DNA of 64,000 nucleotides from Alphaproteobacteria bacterium (lineage in GTDB: Bacteria > Pseudomonadota > Alphaproteobacteria > Micavibrionales > Micavibrionaceae). Position numbers and translations under genes: made by a program. A model generated the notes under the pieces. The model did not search any database. It was given only the letters and a program-made list of their open reading frames with translations, and was not told where the DNA came from. How positions within the stretch are numbered: position 1 is the stretch's first letter; each line of letters opens with the position of its first letter. This document shows, piece after piece, positions 17,213 to 25,927 of this stretch. The stretch is taken from positions 398,317-462,316 of the forward strand of contig WGMJ01000003.1 of NCBI GenBank assembly GCA_016125135.1, given 5' to 3'.

Positions 17213-17824
17213 TTAAGCGAAGTGTGGGATTTTAGCCGCTTCTTCTTCAAAGCGAAGCTGGCTGATGCGGTCTTTCAATGCAGGGATCACAGATTTCGCA
17301 CGGTTCGCGCGGCCCCACTGAACAGCCCCGCGCCATGCGCTCACCAGAGCGCCGAAGCCGACAATGGCCCCTATCAGCGCTAGACCATTCTTGGCCATAC
17401 GGTGGGCGTTTTCCAGTGTGACAATATGGTCGGCCGCTGCAGTCTCAAAATTTCCACGTAGGGCTATAGGGTCCTCTGTGCCACTCTCTGCGATGGCTGC
17501 TTCATAAAGAGCGCGTGTTGTCGCGCGGGACGCTGGTGAAGCCAGTTCCGCGGCCTCATCTACAGAGGGCGTTGCGCCGGCCTCGAAGGCTGCGCCAATA
17601 CGCTCGGCATCAACACGTATTTGCTGTGCACGGGGCTCTTGTAACAGCAGCTCCTGCACAGGGTCCCGTGTTGCCACATAGATCATCGTAGACAGTGCCG
17701 CCGTCGTAAAAAATGAAACAACCGAGGCTGCGCGCAAGCTCAGGCTTTTTTCGCGTGCAGCTTTTATATCAGCTTCAACGCTTTCTATTGTCTGTGGTTG
17801 TTGTGTTTCGTCTATTTCTGTCAT
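17213..17824 (-). CDS. Hypothetical two-helix membrane protein, 203 residues
   Basis: Not a recognised family. The N-terminal 25 residues are acidic and cytoplasmic-looking. A first membrane helix (AASVVSFFTTAALSTMIYVA) leads to a roughly 100-residue, Ala/Glu-rich, probably periplasmic region (DAERIGAAFEAGATPSVDEAAE). A second helix follows (NGLALIGAIVGFGALVSAW), then a basic C-terminal tail (SVIPALKDRISQLRFEEEAAK). It could be a small scaffold or sensor, but nothing shows this. It is isolated on the minus strand between the transpeptidase and a small lipoprotein. Confidence 0.6.
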   Translation of the reverse strand: MTEIDETQQPQTIESVEADIKAAREKSLSLRAASVVSFFTTAALSTMIYVATRDPVQELLLQEPRAQQIRVDAERIGAAFEAGATPSVDEAAELASPASRATTRALYEAAIAESGTEDPIALRGNFETAAADHIVTLENAHRMAKNGLALIGAIVGFGALVSAWRGAVQWGRANRAKSVIPALKDRISQLRFEEEAAKIPHFA

Positions 17825-17914
17825 AATCCCGCCCTAAGACCAACCATATATAGTGCGGCTCCCTTATATGGTCAATGCTATAGATCGTAATGCAAAAAGC
17901 CGGAAAACAGGCAA

Positions 17915-17943
17915 CAAAAAAGGTGGCCGGATAAGCCACCTTT
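17915..17943 (-). terminator. Rho-independent terminator of the small lipoprotein gene
   Basis: On the minus strand AAAGGTGGC, a 7-base loop and GCCACCTTT form a perfect 9-bp stem that runs into a stretch of T. It lies 25 bases past the lipoprotein stop codon at 17968. Confidence 0.85.
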
Positions 17944-17967
17944 ATGTTTGTTCGATTGGCGAACGAA

Positions 17968-18141
17968 TTACTTCGTTACGCGACGCTCGAATACAGGCTC
18001 AGCTGAACGAACATCGTTACCAACTGTGCGCTCGTCACCGTAAGGACCTTGTGAGTCTACGTAGTTGCCGCCTGTTGATTCGCAAGCTGCGAGTGTAACA
18101 GTTGCTACGGCTACTAGAGCCAGTGCTAACAGTTTTTTCAT
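17968..18141 (-). CDS. Small lipoprotein, 57 residues
   Basis: A short but convincing gene read from an ATG at 18141 with a strong AAGGAAG ribosome site. The product starts MKKLLALALVAVATVTLAAC, a lipoprotein signal with lipobox TLAAC and the acylated Cys at residue 20. A 37-residue polar tail follows (ESTGGNYVDSQGPYGDE; ends FERRVTK). A strong terminator lies downstream, so it is a single-gene unit. The compact size and good expression signals suggest an abundant outer-membrane lipoprotein like the small ones of other Gram-negatives. I cannot name the family. Confidence 0.82.
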   Translation of the reverse strand: MKKLLALALVAVATVTLAACESTGGNYVDSQGPYGDERTVGNDVRSAEPVFERRVTK

Positions 18142-18313
18142 GATCATCTTCCTTTATAAAGGTTTGTTGTTAAACTAGTCGTGAAGGACACGCTTCGTCC
18201 CGTTACATTGCCATGACCCACTGATTTTGCAAGTTTTTTTTCTATGTAATCCAGAAGGGGGAAATATATGTACGTGGCAGAAAACTGCGATTCGTACGAC
18301 TGGAAAAATAATT

Positions 18314-18955
18314 ATGTCATTAGGCGCGCATTACAAAGAAATAAAAAAATTTCTGGAACTTTTTGGCACTTCGCTTGTCGCTGTTACGAAGCAACAAAGT
18401 GAAGAAAAGGTCGACGAAATTCTTGCATTGGGCCATCGGCTTTTCGGCGAGAACAAAGTGCAAGAAGCAAAACAGCGTTGGCGTGATTCTGACAGGCTTC
18501 AGAAATGTCCTGATATCAGGCTTCATCTAATCGGCGGTTTACAAACCAACAAGGTAAAAGAGGCAGTCGCGCTTTTTGATGTCATCGAAACGCTGGATAG
18601 CGAGAAGCTGGTAGCAGCGTTGGCCAAAGAAATACAAAAGCAAAAAAAGAATATTGAATGTTTTATTCAGGTGAATACAGGGCGGGAACTACAAAAGAAC
18701 GGTGTGATGCCGGATGTGCTTGAGAGTTTATTGCATAGCGCAATACAAGAACATGGCCTGCGGGTTACTGGGCTGATGTGCATACCACCCGTTGATGAAG
18801 ACCCTGTGCCACATTTCATTTTATTGCGCAACCTCGCAAAACAACACGGTTTACAGCATCTTAGCATGGGTATGAGTGGTGATTACAAACAAGCTGCCGA
18901 ACAGGGCGCAACCTTTGTGCGTGTAGGCACTGCGTTGTTCGGGGAACGTATATGA
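18314..18955 (+). CDS. YggS family pyridoxal-phosphate homeostasis protein
   Basis: A cytoplasmic PLP-carrier of the alanine-racemase-like barrel fold, thought to buffer pyridoxal phosphate. The lysine that binds PLP is in LVAVTKQQSEE. Also seen are LFGENKVQEAKQRW, HLIGGLQTNKVKEA (usual HFIGxLQxNKxK), a VNTGRELQKNG segment, LMCIPP (usual GLMxxxP) and the closing LSMGMSGDYKQAAEQGATFVRVGTALFG, of which LSMGMSGD is the signature. I use the ATG at 18314. An earlier in-frame start at 18227 adds a non-homologous Cys-rich leader. It overlaps the DMT permease by 4 bases. Confidence 0.93.
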   Translation: MSLGAHYKEIKKFLELFGTSLVAVTKQQSEEKVDEILALGHRLFGENKVQEAKQRWRDSDRLQKCPDIRLHLIGGLQTNKVKEAVALFDVIETLDSEKLVAALAKEIQKQKKNIECFIQVNTGRELQKNGVMPDVLESLLHSAIQEHGLRVTGLMCIPPVDEDPVPHFILLRNLAKQHGLQHLSMGMSGDYKQAAEQGATFVRVGTALFGERI

Positions 18956-19875
18956 AGCTCAAATTACCAGCACTACAGGCCTTACAAAAAGCCATTTTCC
19001 TTTCGGCCACATCGGTGTTTTTCATCGTGCTAATGAATGCTTTTGCCAAGGTGGTGACAACAGAACAATCGGTTATCTCGGCTATTTTTTACCGTGCGCT
19101 TGTCGGGCTTTTTCTAACCGCTGGCATCATGATGCTCGTGCATAAAAAACTGGTGATTAAAACAACACGCATGAAGGATCATATTATCCGTTGTTTCGTA
19201 GGGAATATTGGCCTCAGCCTGATTTTCTGGGCGTACTCGCTGATGCCGATGGCCGATGTAACAGCGATCATGTTTCTAGCACCCATCATTGTGACGGTAC
19301 TTTCTATTTTTATTCTGAAGGAGCAAGTCAAGGCGACGCGCTGGATCGCCGTTATTGCCGGACTTATCGGTGTCAGTATTGTTATTGGCCCGCGGCTTGA
19401 TATGGGGTGGTCAGCACTTGGTGTTGGCGTCACGCTTGCAGCAACAGTTACAGTATCGCTTGTTGCGGTGATGGTGCGTGAACTCGGAAAAACGGAAGAT
19501 CCGCTAATGAGTGTGCTATTTTTCTTTTTTTTCGGTGCGTGTTTTACTTTTCCCTTTATGTTGTTCTGGGGCGAGGGGCTGACAAACGATATGCTTTTGC
19601 CACTCGTAACAGCTTCAGGCGCTGCAGTTGTTGCACAAATTGCTAAAACGGAAGCTGCAACCATTGCCGAAGCCTCGCAACTGGGGCCGATACAATATAC
19701 CGCAATTATCTGGTCAACCCTGTTCGGCTTCTTACTGTTTCAGGAAACACCGGCTCCAACAACTTTTATAGGGGCAGGGATTATTATTGCCGCGAATATC
19801 TATCTACTCTGGGCCGAGCGCGATAAAAAACTGAAAAAGCTGGAAGCAGAAGCAGTGCCAACTCAACTGTTATAG
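18952..19875 (+). CDS. EamA/DMT superfamily inner-membrane transporter
   Basis: 307 residues with ten predicted membrane helices in two five-helix halves, the DMT (EamA) layout. An early helix is TSVFFIVLMNAFAKVV, followed by a short charged loop. Repeat halves meet near residue 150, and the second half carries GPIQYTAIIWSTLFGFLLF, a typical EamA helix start. Substrates of this family range from amino acids to metabolites and cannot be assigned here. The ATG overlaps the YggS gene stop (ATGA), so the two are translated together. The 3' end overlaps the convergent gene at 19863 by 13 bases. Confidence 0.85.
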   Translation: MKLKLPALQALQKAIFLSATSVFFIVLMNAFAKVVTTEQSVISAIFYRALVGLFLTAGIMMLVHKKLVIKTTRMKDHIIRCFVGNIGLSLIFWAYSLMPMADVTAIMFLAPIIVTVLSIFILKEQVKATRWIAVIAGLIGVSIVIGPRLDMGWSALGVGVTLAATVTVSLVAVMVRELGKTEDPLMSVLFFFFFGACFTFPFMLFWGEGLTNDMLLPLVTASGAAVVAQIAKTEAATIAEASQLGPIQYTAIIWSTLFGFLLFQETPAPTTFIGAGIIIAANIYLLWAERDKKLKKLEAEAVPTQLL

Positions 19876-20414
19876 ACAGGCTCTTTGCGCAAATTGGCTT
19901 TGGCAATCACGGTGCCTGTATTGTCCCAGTAACGCTCGGGCTTGAGGGATGCAACCAGATCAATATGGTTTTGATAGCTGGCAGAATTTTGCGTTTGTGT
20001 TTTTTCACCCGTAACGAGCGCCACCACATTGCCAGCAAGATCGCGTCCTGTTTCCACTTCAGCGACTGTATTAACCGTGCCTGCGATAGCTCCAACCGGC
20101 CCGCCAAACAGTGCCCCGCCAATAATCCGGCCTGGTGCTTTGATTGTATCGCCTGTTACAGCACGGTAAATATGGCTAACAATAGGCAAATGTTGCAGGG
20201 GGTTCACAATATCCAGAATATCCCAGAAACTGAAGGAATCATCCGGCTTTTGTTCGGTCCCTTTAAACGACAATGCATTGTTATTATTAGTATTTTCGCC
20301 CTTTCCCCACACAGCCATGCGCCCAGCGGTGCGGTCATCATAGCTGGTCCGCCAGCTGAGATTGGCCTGTTTCTGCCCTGTATTTGCAGGTGTCTGGAAA
20401 CTTTGTATTTGCAT
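19863..20414 (-). CDS. Hypothetical protein with Gly-rich hydrophobic segment
   Basis: 183 residues, no signal peptide. The N-terminal third is polar and flexible (QTPANTGQKQANLSW; GENTNNNNALSF). The central part, DSFSFWDILDIVNPLQHL, then APGRIIGGALFGGPVGAIA, is a glycine-rich hydrophobic stretch that could insert in or lie on a membrane. The tail is polar. Proteins with a similar central block occur in other alphaproteobacteria as uncharacterised genes, from memory and not checked. It is divergent from the winged-helix gene at 20449, with only 34 bases between starts, and may be controlled by it. Confidence 0.6.
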   Translation of the reverse strand: MQIQSFQTPANTGQKQANLSWRTSYDDRTAGRMAVWGKGENTNNNNALSFKGTEQKPDDSFSFWDILDIVNPLQHLPIVSHIYRAVTGDTIKAPGRIIGGALFGGPVGAIAGTVNTVAEVETGRDLAGNVVALVTGEKTQTQNSASYQNHIDLVASLKPERYWDNTGTVIAKANLRKEPVYNS

Positions 20415-20448
20415 GGTTTTTTACCCTGCTTCTATTATTGCAATCACT

Positions 20449-20919
20449 ATGCCAGAAACCGCTATACGTGAAATTCTTCAAAAGGCGCTGAAATATTACC
20501 CGCAAATCAGCGCGGGCGATATTGTGTTACCTGTACAATTGCCGGTGCGTGTTGGTGCATGGTTACAAATGATGCGCGCCGCGCATGACAAAGAACAGAA
20601 TCCGTTTCTTGCCAATGATGTTGTGACCTTCGGTGATTTCAAACTGGAAAGTGCAACTGGCCGCCTCGAAAATATAAAAACGGGTGATGTGCAAACACTC
20701 ACTGAAAAAGAACGGGCTTTTATTGTAACGCTTGCACGTGCTGAAGGCCGTAAACTGGAACGCAGTGAAATGCTTTTGCGCGTGTGGGGTTACAAGGAAG
20801 ATCTGGAAACGCATACGCTGGAAACGCATCTTTACCGCTTACGGCAAAAAATAGAAGCCGACCCCGCAAACCCTGTAAATCTTGTAACGCGGGATAGTGT
20901 TTATTATCTGGCTACTTAA
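20449..20919 (+). CDS. Winged-helix DNA-binding protein, receiver-less OmpR type
   Basis: 156 residues from the ATG at 20449. The longer in-frame start at 20362 runs through the neighbouring gene's start and adds an unlikely hydrophobic leader. Residues about 75-155 form an OmpR-class winged helix: LTEKERAFIVTLARAEGRKLERSEM and THTLETHLYRLRQKIE, shown here by their LTEKE and HTLETHLYRLRQKI cores, and a final strand pair. The first 60 residues keep only what looks like the end of a receiver domain (VLPVQLPVRVGAWLQMM). The Asp pocket and most of the receiver are missing, so phosphorylation control is unlikely. It overlaps serB convergently by 8 bases. Confidence 0.8.
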   Translation: MPETAIREILQKALKYYPQISAGDIVLPVQLPVRVGAWLQMMRAAHDKEQNPFLANDVVTFGDFKLESATGRLENIKTGDVQTLTEKERAFIVTLARAEGRKLERSEMLLRVWGYKEDLETHTLETHLYRLRQKIEADPANPVNLVTRDSVYYLAT

Positions 20920-21724
20920 TGATATGCAGCACGCTTGTGAGCGGTGTGAACATGATCACATTATCAATAGAATCAGCCACAATTTGCTTCGCGCGGTAGC
21001 CGATGGGGCAGCCTGATGCCGCAAACATATCAAGGTCGTTTGCCCCGTCTCCGATACTGATAATTTGCGCTGGCGTGATATCTAGCGTGAGGCAGTAATC
21101 CTCAAGAATTTTCTTTTTCTCGGCACGGCCCAGTAATGGCGGGCGTGCTTCGCCACTCAATGATCCATCTGTATTTTTATGCAATGTATTGCCATGATGG
21201 TAATCAAAACCTGCGCGTTCTGCAGCGCGCGTTGTAAAATCTGTCGGGCCACCAGAGACAATCGCTGTAAATATTTTCATGCGCTTGAGGGCCTGCACCA
21301 ATTCAGCTGCGCCTTCGTTCAATTGCATTTCGTCAAGCAACTCGTTCAACATGTCCGCGCTAAAACCTGTAAGTAAGTTGAGACGCTCGAAAAAAGCCGC
21401 ACGGAAATTGATTTCGCCAGCCATGGCGCGGCGTGTAATCTCCTCGACCTTGGCGCCGATCCCCATTTTTTCAGCCATCACATCAAGACTTTCATGGGCC
21501 ACAATGGTACTGTCCATATCAGCTAGAAACAGGCGGTAAGGCAGGGCGGGGGGCATTTTGATAAAGATATCAATCTCGCGCTCCCAGAATTTCTTGCGGA
21601 TTTCACGGAAATTGTCGGGTTTATCGTCCGAGGTGAAAACGCCGTCTTTTTCAATAAAGCGGCAACCCGATATGTCGTAGAGGGTTTCTTGGATCACAGG
21701 GCGCGGGGCAACAGCAACGAGCAT
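20912..21724 (-). CDS. serB: Phosphoserine phosphatase
   Basis: A HAD-superfamily enzyme that makes serine in the last step of the phosphorylated pathway. In 270 residues it has the nucleophile motif LADMDSTIV (Asp69 and Asp71), motif II in AIVSGGPTDF, the Lys of motif III around GRAEKKKIL, and motif IV IGDGANDLDMF. An N-terminal part of about 60 residues precedes the catalytic domain and is reminiscent of the degenerate ACT-like region of other SerB proteins. It is divergent from serC/serA, so the whole serine pathway is encoded side by side. Confidence 0.95.
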   Translation of the reverse strand: MLVAVAPRPVIQETLYDISGCRFIEKDGVFTSDDKPDNFREIRKKFWEREIDIFIKMPPALPYRLFLADMDSTIVAHESLDVMAEKMGIGAKVEEITRRAMAGEINFRAAFFERLNLLTGFSADMLNELLDEMQLNEGAAELVQALKRMKIFTAIVSGGPTDFTTRAAERAGFDYHHGNTLHKNTDGSLSGEARPPLLGRAEKKKILEDYCLTLDITPAQIISIGDGANDLDMFAASGCPIGYRAKQIVADSIDNVIMFTPLTSVLHIIK

Positions 21725-21778
21725 ATAGACAGCCTATGTGAAAACCTTATGATGGAATAGCAAAAAAAGGTGCGTCCA

Positions 21779-22945
21779 ATGAACAAACCAACAATAAAGC
21801 CTCAAGGTTCCTGTTTTTCTTCCGGCCCGTGCGCAAAACGCCCCGGCTGGTCGTGGGAGAATTTGAAAGGCGCTATGCTGGGCCGCTCGCACCGCGCGGG
21901 CGATGTGAAAAAGAAGCTCAAGGAAGTTATTGATTTACATCGCGAACTTTTAGCCATTCCGGCCGATTATCGCATTGCTATTACGCCCGCCTCCGATACA
22001 GGCGCAGTTGAAGCCGCGCTCTGGACGCTTTTGGGTGCGCGCCCTGTGGAAGTGCTGGCATGGGAAGCCTTTGGCGGTGAATGGTTGACTGACATTGCTG
22101 ATGAATTGAAGTTAAACCCGACCGTGCATAAAGCGGCCTACGGTGAATTGCCGGACCTTAGCAAAGTTAACACCGATAATGACGTTGTTTTTACATGGAA
22201 CGGCACAACATCGGGTGTAAGAATTCCCAATACAGACTGGATCAAGGATGACCGCAAGGGCCTGACAATTTGTGATGCGACATCAGCCATATTCGCCTAC
22301 AAGATGGATTGGAACAAATTCGATGTCACGACATGGTCGTGGCAGAAAGTTTTAGGCGGTGAAGCTGCGCACGGGATGATCGTACTCTCGCCACGCGCGG
22401 TCGAAAGATTGCTCACACATAAAACTCCATGGCCAGTGCCGCGCATTTTCCGCATGGTCAATAAAGGCAAATTACTGGAAGGTTATTTCGAAGGTGACAC
22501 ACTGAACACACCTAGCATGATGGCAGTTGAAGATTGTCTGGACGCGTTAAAATGGGTGCAAGGGCTTGGCGGGCAGGCGGCTGTACAAAAACGCTGCGAG
22601 AAAAATCTGGCGGCCCTCAAAAAATGGGTGAATGAAACACACTGGATTGATTTCCTGCCGCAAGACCATACAGCGCTTTCGCATACATCACCCTGTTTGA
22701 AAATCTCTGACCCATGGTTTGAAGCACAGGACACGGACCGTAAGCAGGAATTGCTAAAGGCGATGGCGAAGCTTCTTTCGACTGAAAAGGTTGCTTATGA
22801 TATTGTGGGCCACCGCTCGGCCCCTGCAGGGCTACGCATCTGGTGCGGCGGGACTATAGAAACAAGTGATATCGAAGCGCTCGGCCCGTGGCTGGAATGG
22901 GCGTTTTTAGAGATTAAAAAGCAAAATCAGGCCCAAGCGGCTTAG
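21779..22945 (+). CDS. serC: Phosphoserine aminotransferase
   Basis: A PLP enzyme that turns 3-phosphohydroxypyruvate into phosphoserine. 388 residues from the ATG at 21779, placed 8 bases after AAGG. A GTG three codons earlier is less likely. This is the alphaproteobacterial/archaeal SerC subtype: N-terminal CFSSGPCAKRPGWSW, AMLGRSHRAGDVK, then WNGTTSGVRIPN, and the PLP lysine in TTWSWQKVLGGEAAHGM (WSWQK core). It is followed 13 bases later by serA, forming a serCA operon. Confidence 0.95.
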   Translation: MNKPTIKPQGSCFSSGPCAKRPGWSWENLKGAMLGRSHRAGDVKKKLKEVIDLHRELLAIPADYRIAITPASDTGAVEAALWTLLGARPVEVLAWEAFGGEWLTDIADELKLNPTVHKAAYGELPDLSKVNTDNDVVFTWNGTTSGVRIPNTDWIKDDRKGLTICDATSAIFAYKMDWNKFDVTTWSWQKVLGGEAAHGMIVLSPRAVERLLTHKTPWPVPRIFRMVNKGKLLEGYFEGDTLNTPSMMAVEDCLDALKWVQGLGGQAAVQKRCEKNLAALKKWVNETHWIDFLPQDHTALSHTSPCLKISDPWFEAQDTDRKQELLKAMAKLLSTEKVAYDIVGHRSAPAGLRIWCGGTIETSDIEALGPWLEWAFLEIKKQNQAQAA

Positions 22946-22958
22946 AAGAGGGTTTGTC

Positions 22959-24533
22959 ATGCCGAAGGTTTTAATTGCCGATAAAATGGATGAAGTGGCC
23001 AGCGAGATATTCAAACAGCGTGGCATTACAGTTGATAGCAAGGCGGGTCTTACGCCTGAAGAAATTATCAAGATTGTGAAGGATTATGACGGCATTGCTG
23101 TGCGCTCAAGCACAAAAATAAATGCTGACATTATTGGCGCTGCGACAAACTGCAAGGTCATTGGCCGTGCCGGTATCGGCGTTGATACAATCGATGTGCC
23201 AGCTGCCACCAACAAGGGTGTGGTGGTGATGAATACGCCTTTTGGCAATTCCATTACAACGGCCGAACATACAATTGCGATGATGATGGCCTGCGCGCGC
23301 CAAATTCCACAAGCGAATGCTTCGACCCATGCCGGTAAATGGGAAAAAAGCAAATTTATGGGTGTCGAGCTGTTTGGCAAAACACTTGGTGTGATTGGCT
23401 GCGGAAATATTGGTGCCATCGTTGCGAGTCGTGCCATCGCCTTGCAAATGCGTGTTGTCGCGTTTGACCCGTTCCTGACTGAGGAACGTGCGGTTGAGCT
23501 GGGTGTCAAACGTGTAACGCTGGATGAATTATTGGTGCAGGCTGATTTTATTACACTCCATGTGCCCAAAACAACCGAGACAGCAAATATGCTGAACAAG
23601 GAAACGCTCGCGAAAACCAAAAAAGGTGTGCGCATCATTAACTGCGCCCGTGGCGGGTTGGTTGTTGAAGAAGATTTGAAAGCGCTCCTTGATAGTGGCC
23701 ATGTGGCCGCCGCTGCTTTTGATGTGTTCTCGGTTGAACCAGCTACAGAAAACGTTCTTTTCAACCACCCGAATATTATTTGTACACCGCACCTTGGCGC
23801 TTCAACCGGTGAAGCACAGGTGAATGTGGCGATACAGGTTGCAGAACAGATGAGTGATTTTCTGCTGAGCGGCGCTGTTGCCAATGCTGTTAACATGCCG
23901 AGCATTTCTGCAGAGGAGGCGCCACGCCTGCGCCCTTATATGGCGCTTGTTACGCAGCTTGGTAAAATGCTGGGGCAGATCAATAAAGGTGCCGCGACAG
24001 AATTCGCAATCGAATATCTGGGGCATGCTGCGCAGCTGAACCCGCGCCCACTGACAGCCTGTGCGCTTGCGGCCTATCTCTCATGCCATTCCGACAGTGT
24101 TAACATGGTCAATGCGCCGCAAATTGCAAAAACCAACAAGCTGGCTGTGCGTGAAACGCGCGAGGATTCACTTGATGAGCTTTTAACAGCCGTCAGACTT
24201 TCGATTAAAACCGAAAACGGGGAAGCAAGCGTCACCGGCACTCTCTTCGGTGGTGGCGCACCGCGTCTGGTGGCGATTAACGATGTGCCATGCGAGGCGG
24301 CTTTAACCGAGCATATGCTTTTTATTCTGAATGAAGACAAGCCGGGCTTGATTGGCCGTGTAGGAACAATTTTAGGTGAAGCGAAGCAGAATATTGCCGA
24401 TTTTCGCTTGGGTCGCCAGCGTGGCGGCACAGCGATCGCGCTTATTTCGCTTGATGTTGCACTCTCTGATAAACTAGTCAAAGAAATTGCCGCGCTCCCG
24501 CAAGTGAAGCAGGTTAATTATCTGAAATTCTGA
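22959..24533 (+). CDS. serA: D-3-phosphoglycerate dehydrogenase
   Basis: The first committed step of serine synthesis, oxidising 3-phosphoglycerate with NAD. The 524 residues are the long form. The N-terminal substrate domain is followed by a Rossmann NAD domain with GVIGCGNIGAIVASRA, the catalytic Arg in NCARGGLVVEEDL, the Glu in SVEPA and the His in TPHLGASTGEAQ. An intervening domain and a C-terminal ACT domain (EHMLFILNEDKPGLIG) follow, which usually senses serine. The stop codon shares bases with the ATG of the downstream permease. Confidence 0.96.
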   Translation: MPKVLIADKMDEVASEIFKQRGITVDSKAGLTPEEIIKIVKDYDGIAVRSSTKINADIIGAATNCKVIGRAGIGVDTIDVPAATNKGVVVMNTPFGNSITTAEHTIAMMMACARQIPQANASTHAGKWEKSKFMGVELFGKTLGVIGCGNIGAIVASRAIALQMRVVAFDPFLTEERAVELGVKRVTLDELLVQADFITLHVPKTTETANMLNKETLAKTKKGVRIINCARGGLVVEEDLKALLDSGHVAAAAFDVFSVEPATENVLFNHPNIICTPHLGASTGEAQVNVAIQVAEQMSDFLLSGAVANAVNMPSISAEEAPRLRPYMALVTQLGKMLGQINKGAATEFAIEYLGHAAQLNPRPLTACALAAYLSCHSDSVNMVNAPQIAKTNKLAVRETREDSLDELLTAVRLSIKTENGEASVTGTLFGGGAPRLVAINDVPCEAALTEHMLFILNEDKPGLIGRVGTILGEAKQNIADFRLGRQRGGTAIALISLDVALSDKLVKEIAALPQVKQVNYLKF

Positions 24534-25567
24534 TGCTGAAAATCTCTCCCATCACAGCGCGGCGTGTTGCGCAATTCAAGAATAACAAGCGCGGCTTTTA
24601 TGCGTTCTGGATTTTTCTGGTGGTGCTGCTGCTTGTGAGTGCGGCCGAATTTGTAGCCAACGACAAACCACTTTTTATTCTGCATAACGGTAAACCCTAC
24701 GCGCCGGTTATTTTTAATTACCCCGAAACAGAATTCGGCGGAGACTTTGATACCGAAGCTGATTACCGTGATACTTATGTGCAGGATCTCATTAAACAAG
24801 ACGGGTTTATGATATGGCCACCGATCCGCTATTCTTACGACACAATCAATTATAATTTAACGGTGCCTACGCCTGCGCCACCTTCGGCGGATAACTGGCT
24901 GGGCACGGATGACCAAGGGCGCGATGTGATGGCGCGTGTTATTTATGGTTTGCGATTGTCGGTCTTTTTCGGGCTTATCCTGACGCTGGCAAGCACTGTT
25001 ATAGGCGTTTTTGTGGGCGCGTTACAAGGATATTACGCAGGTAAAACAGATCTCGTCATGCAACGTGTGATCGAGATTTGGTCGAGTTTGCCAAGCCTTT
25101 ATATTCTGATTATTTTCTCGGCGATTTTTGCGCCCGGCTTCTGGACACTCCTCTGGATTTTGTTGCTCTTCTCGTGGATGGGGTTGGTTGATGTTGTGCG
25201 TGCGGAATTTTTAAAAACAAGAAATCTTGATTATGTGCGCGCTGCAAAAGCGCTCGGCGTTTCGCACCCCGTGATTATGTGGCGGCACGTGCTTCCGAAC
25301 GCGGTGGTGGCCACCATGACGATGATGCCTTTTGTGCTGACGGGCGCGATTACTGCCCTTACAAGCCTTGATTTTCTGGGCCTTGGCATGCCTCCTGGCT
25401 CGGCATCACTGGGCGAGATGCTGGCGCAGGGGAAAAATAATTTACAGGCGCCATGGCTCGGCATGACGGCTTTTGTTGCCCTTGCTGGTCTGCTGGTATT
25501 ACTCACCTTTATTGGTGAAGCAGTGCGGGATGCGTTTGACCCGCGGAAAACACTCAGCGCCCGCTGA
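24533..25567 (+). CDS. ABC transporter permease, YejE-like (oligopeptide/microcin C class)
   Basis: 344 residues with an N-terminal helix (GFYAFWIFLVVLLLVSAAEF), a periplasmic part of about 90 residues including NWLGTDDQGRDVMARVIYG (the DxxGRD motif of DppC/OppC-type permeases) and five further helices. The EAA loop is ARAAKALGVSHP-like (YVRAAKALGVSHPVIM). The N-terminal block with FNYPETEFGGDF closely recalls YejE, the second permease of the YejABEF importer. Here it stands alone: no YejA, YejB or YejF lies next to it. Its ATG overlaps the serA stop (TGATG). A partner elsewhere is required for activity. Confidence 0.85.
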   Translation: MLKISPITARRVAQFKNNKRGFYAFWIFLVVLLLVSAAEFVANDKPLFILHNGKPYAPVIFNYPETEFGGDFDTEADYRDTYVQDLIKQDGFMIWPPIRYSYDTINYNLTVPTPAPPSADNWLGTDDQGRDVMARVIYGLRLSVFFGLILTLASTVIGVFVGALQGYYAGKTDLVMQRVIEIWSSLPSLYILIIFSAIFAPGFWTLLWILLLFSWMGLVDVVRAEFLKTRNLDYVRAAKALGVSHPVIMWRHVLPNAVVATMTMMPFVLTGAITALTSLDFLGLGMPPGSASLGEMLAQGKNNLQAPWLGMTAFVALAGLLVLLTFIGEAVRDAFDPRKTLSAR

Positions 25568-25624
25568 TACCCCTTGTTTTTAGCTATGTAAGTGCCTATG
25601 TTGAGCAAAACAAGGGAGAGAATA

Positions 25625-25927
25625 ATGGCAGCACAAGAAAGATTAAAAGAAGTATTCGGGCAATTTGTCGGGCAGGAATTTCCAATCACGCTGACGCCAA
25701 CAGAAAAAGGCGCGCATATACAACTAACAGATAGAGAGCATCCAACGCTTCAAGGTATTTTGCAAGCGGCTTACGAGCATGGTCTTGGTGTCCAGGTCAC
25801 ATTAAAGCCTTGGGGTGTCGGGTATAATTTTTGTGATCCGGATGATAACAAAGTGCATTTTATGCTTGATGTAGGTGATGACGACAAATGGCGCGTCATC
25901 GACGAAATAACTTATAGACCCGCTTAA
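25625..25927 (+). CDS. Hypothetical protein, 100 residues
   Basis: A small soluble protein of unknown function. The ATG at 25625 follows an AGGGAGAG ribosome site. Earlier in-frame starts lack one. It begins with a helix (AQERLKEVFGQFVGQEFPI), then has strands (ITLTPTEKGAHIQL; LGVQVTLKPWGVGYNF) and ends DDDKWRVIDEITYRPA. The alternating pattern suggests a compact alpha/beta domain. It is separated from the permease by 57 bases and may be a separate unit. Its stop overlaps the convergent TPR gene by 4 bases. Confidence 0.6.
   Translation: MAAQERLKEVFGQFVGQEFPITLTPTEKGAHIQLTDREHPTLQGILQAAYEHGLGVQVTLKPWGVGYNFCDPDDNKVHFMLDVGDDDKWRVIDEITYRPA

Noticed and set aside
18227..18313. N-terminal extension of the YggS protein
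   Set aside because: The added 29 residues (Cys and Trp rich) have no likeness to the family. The ATG at 18314 gives the usual family N-terminus.
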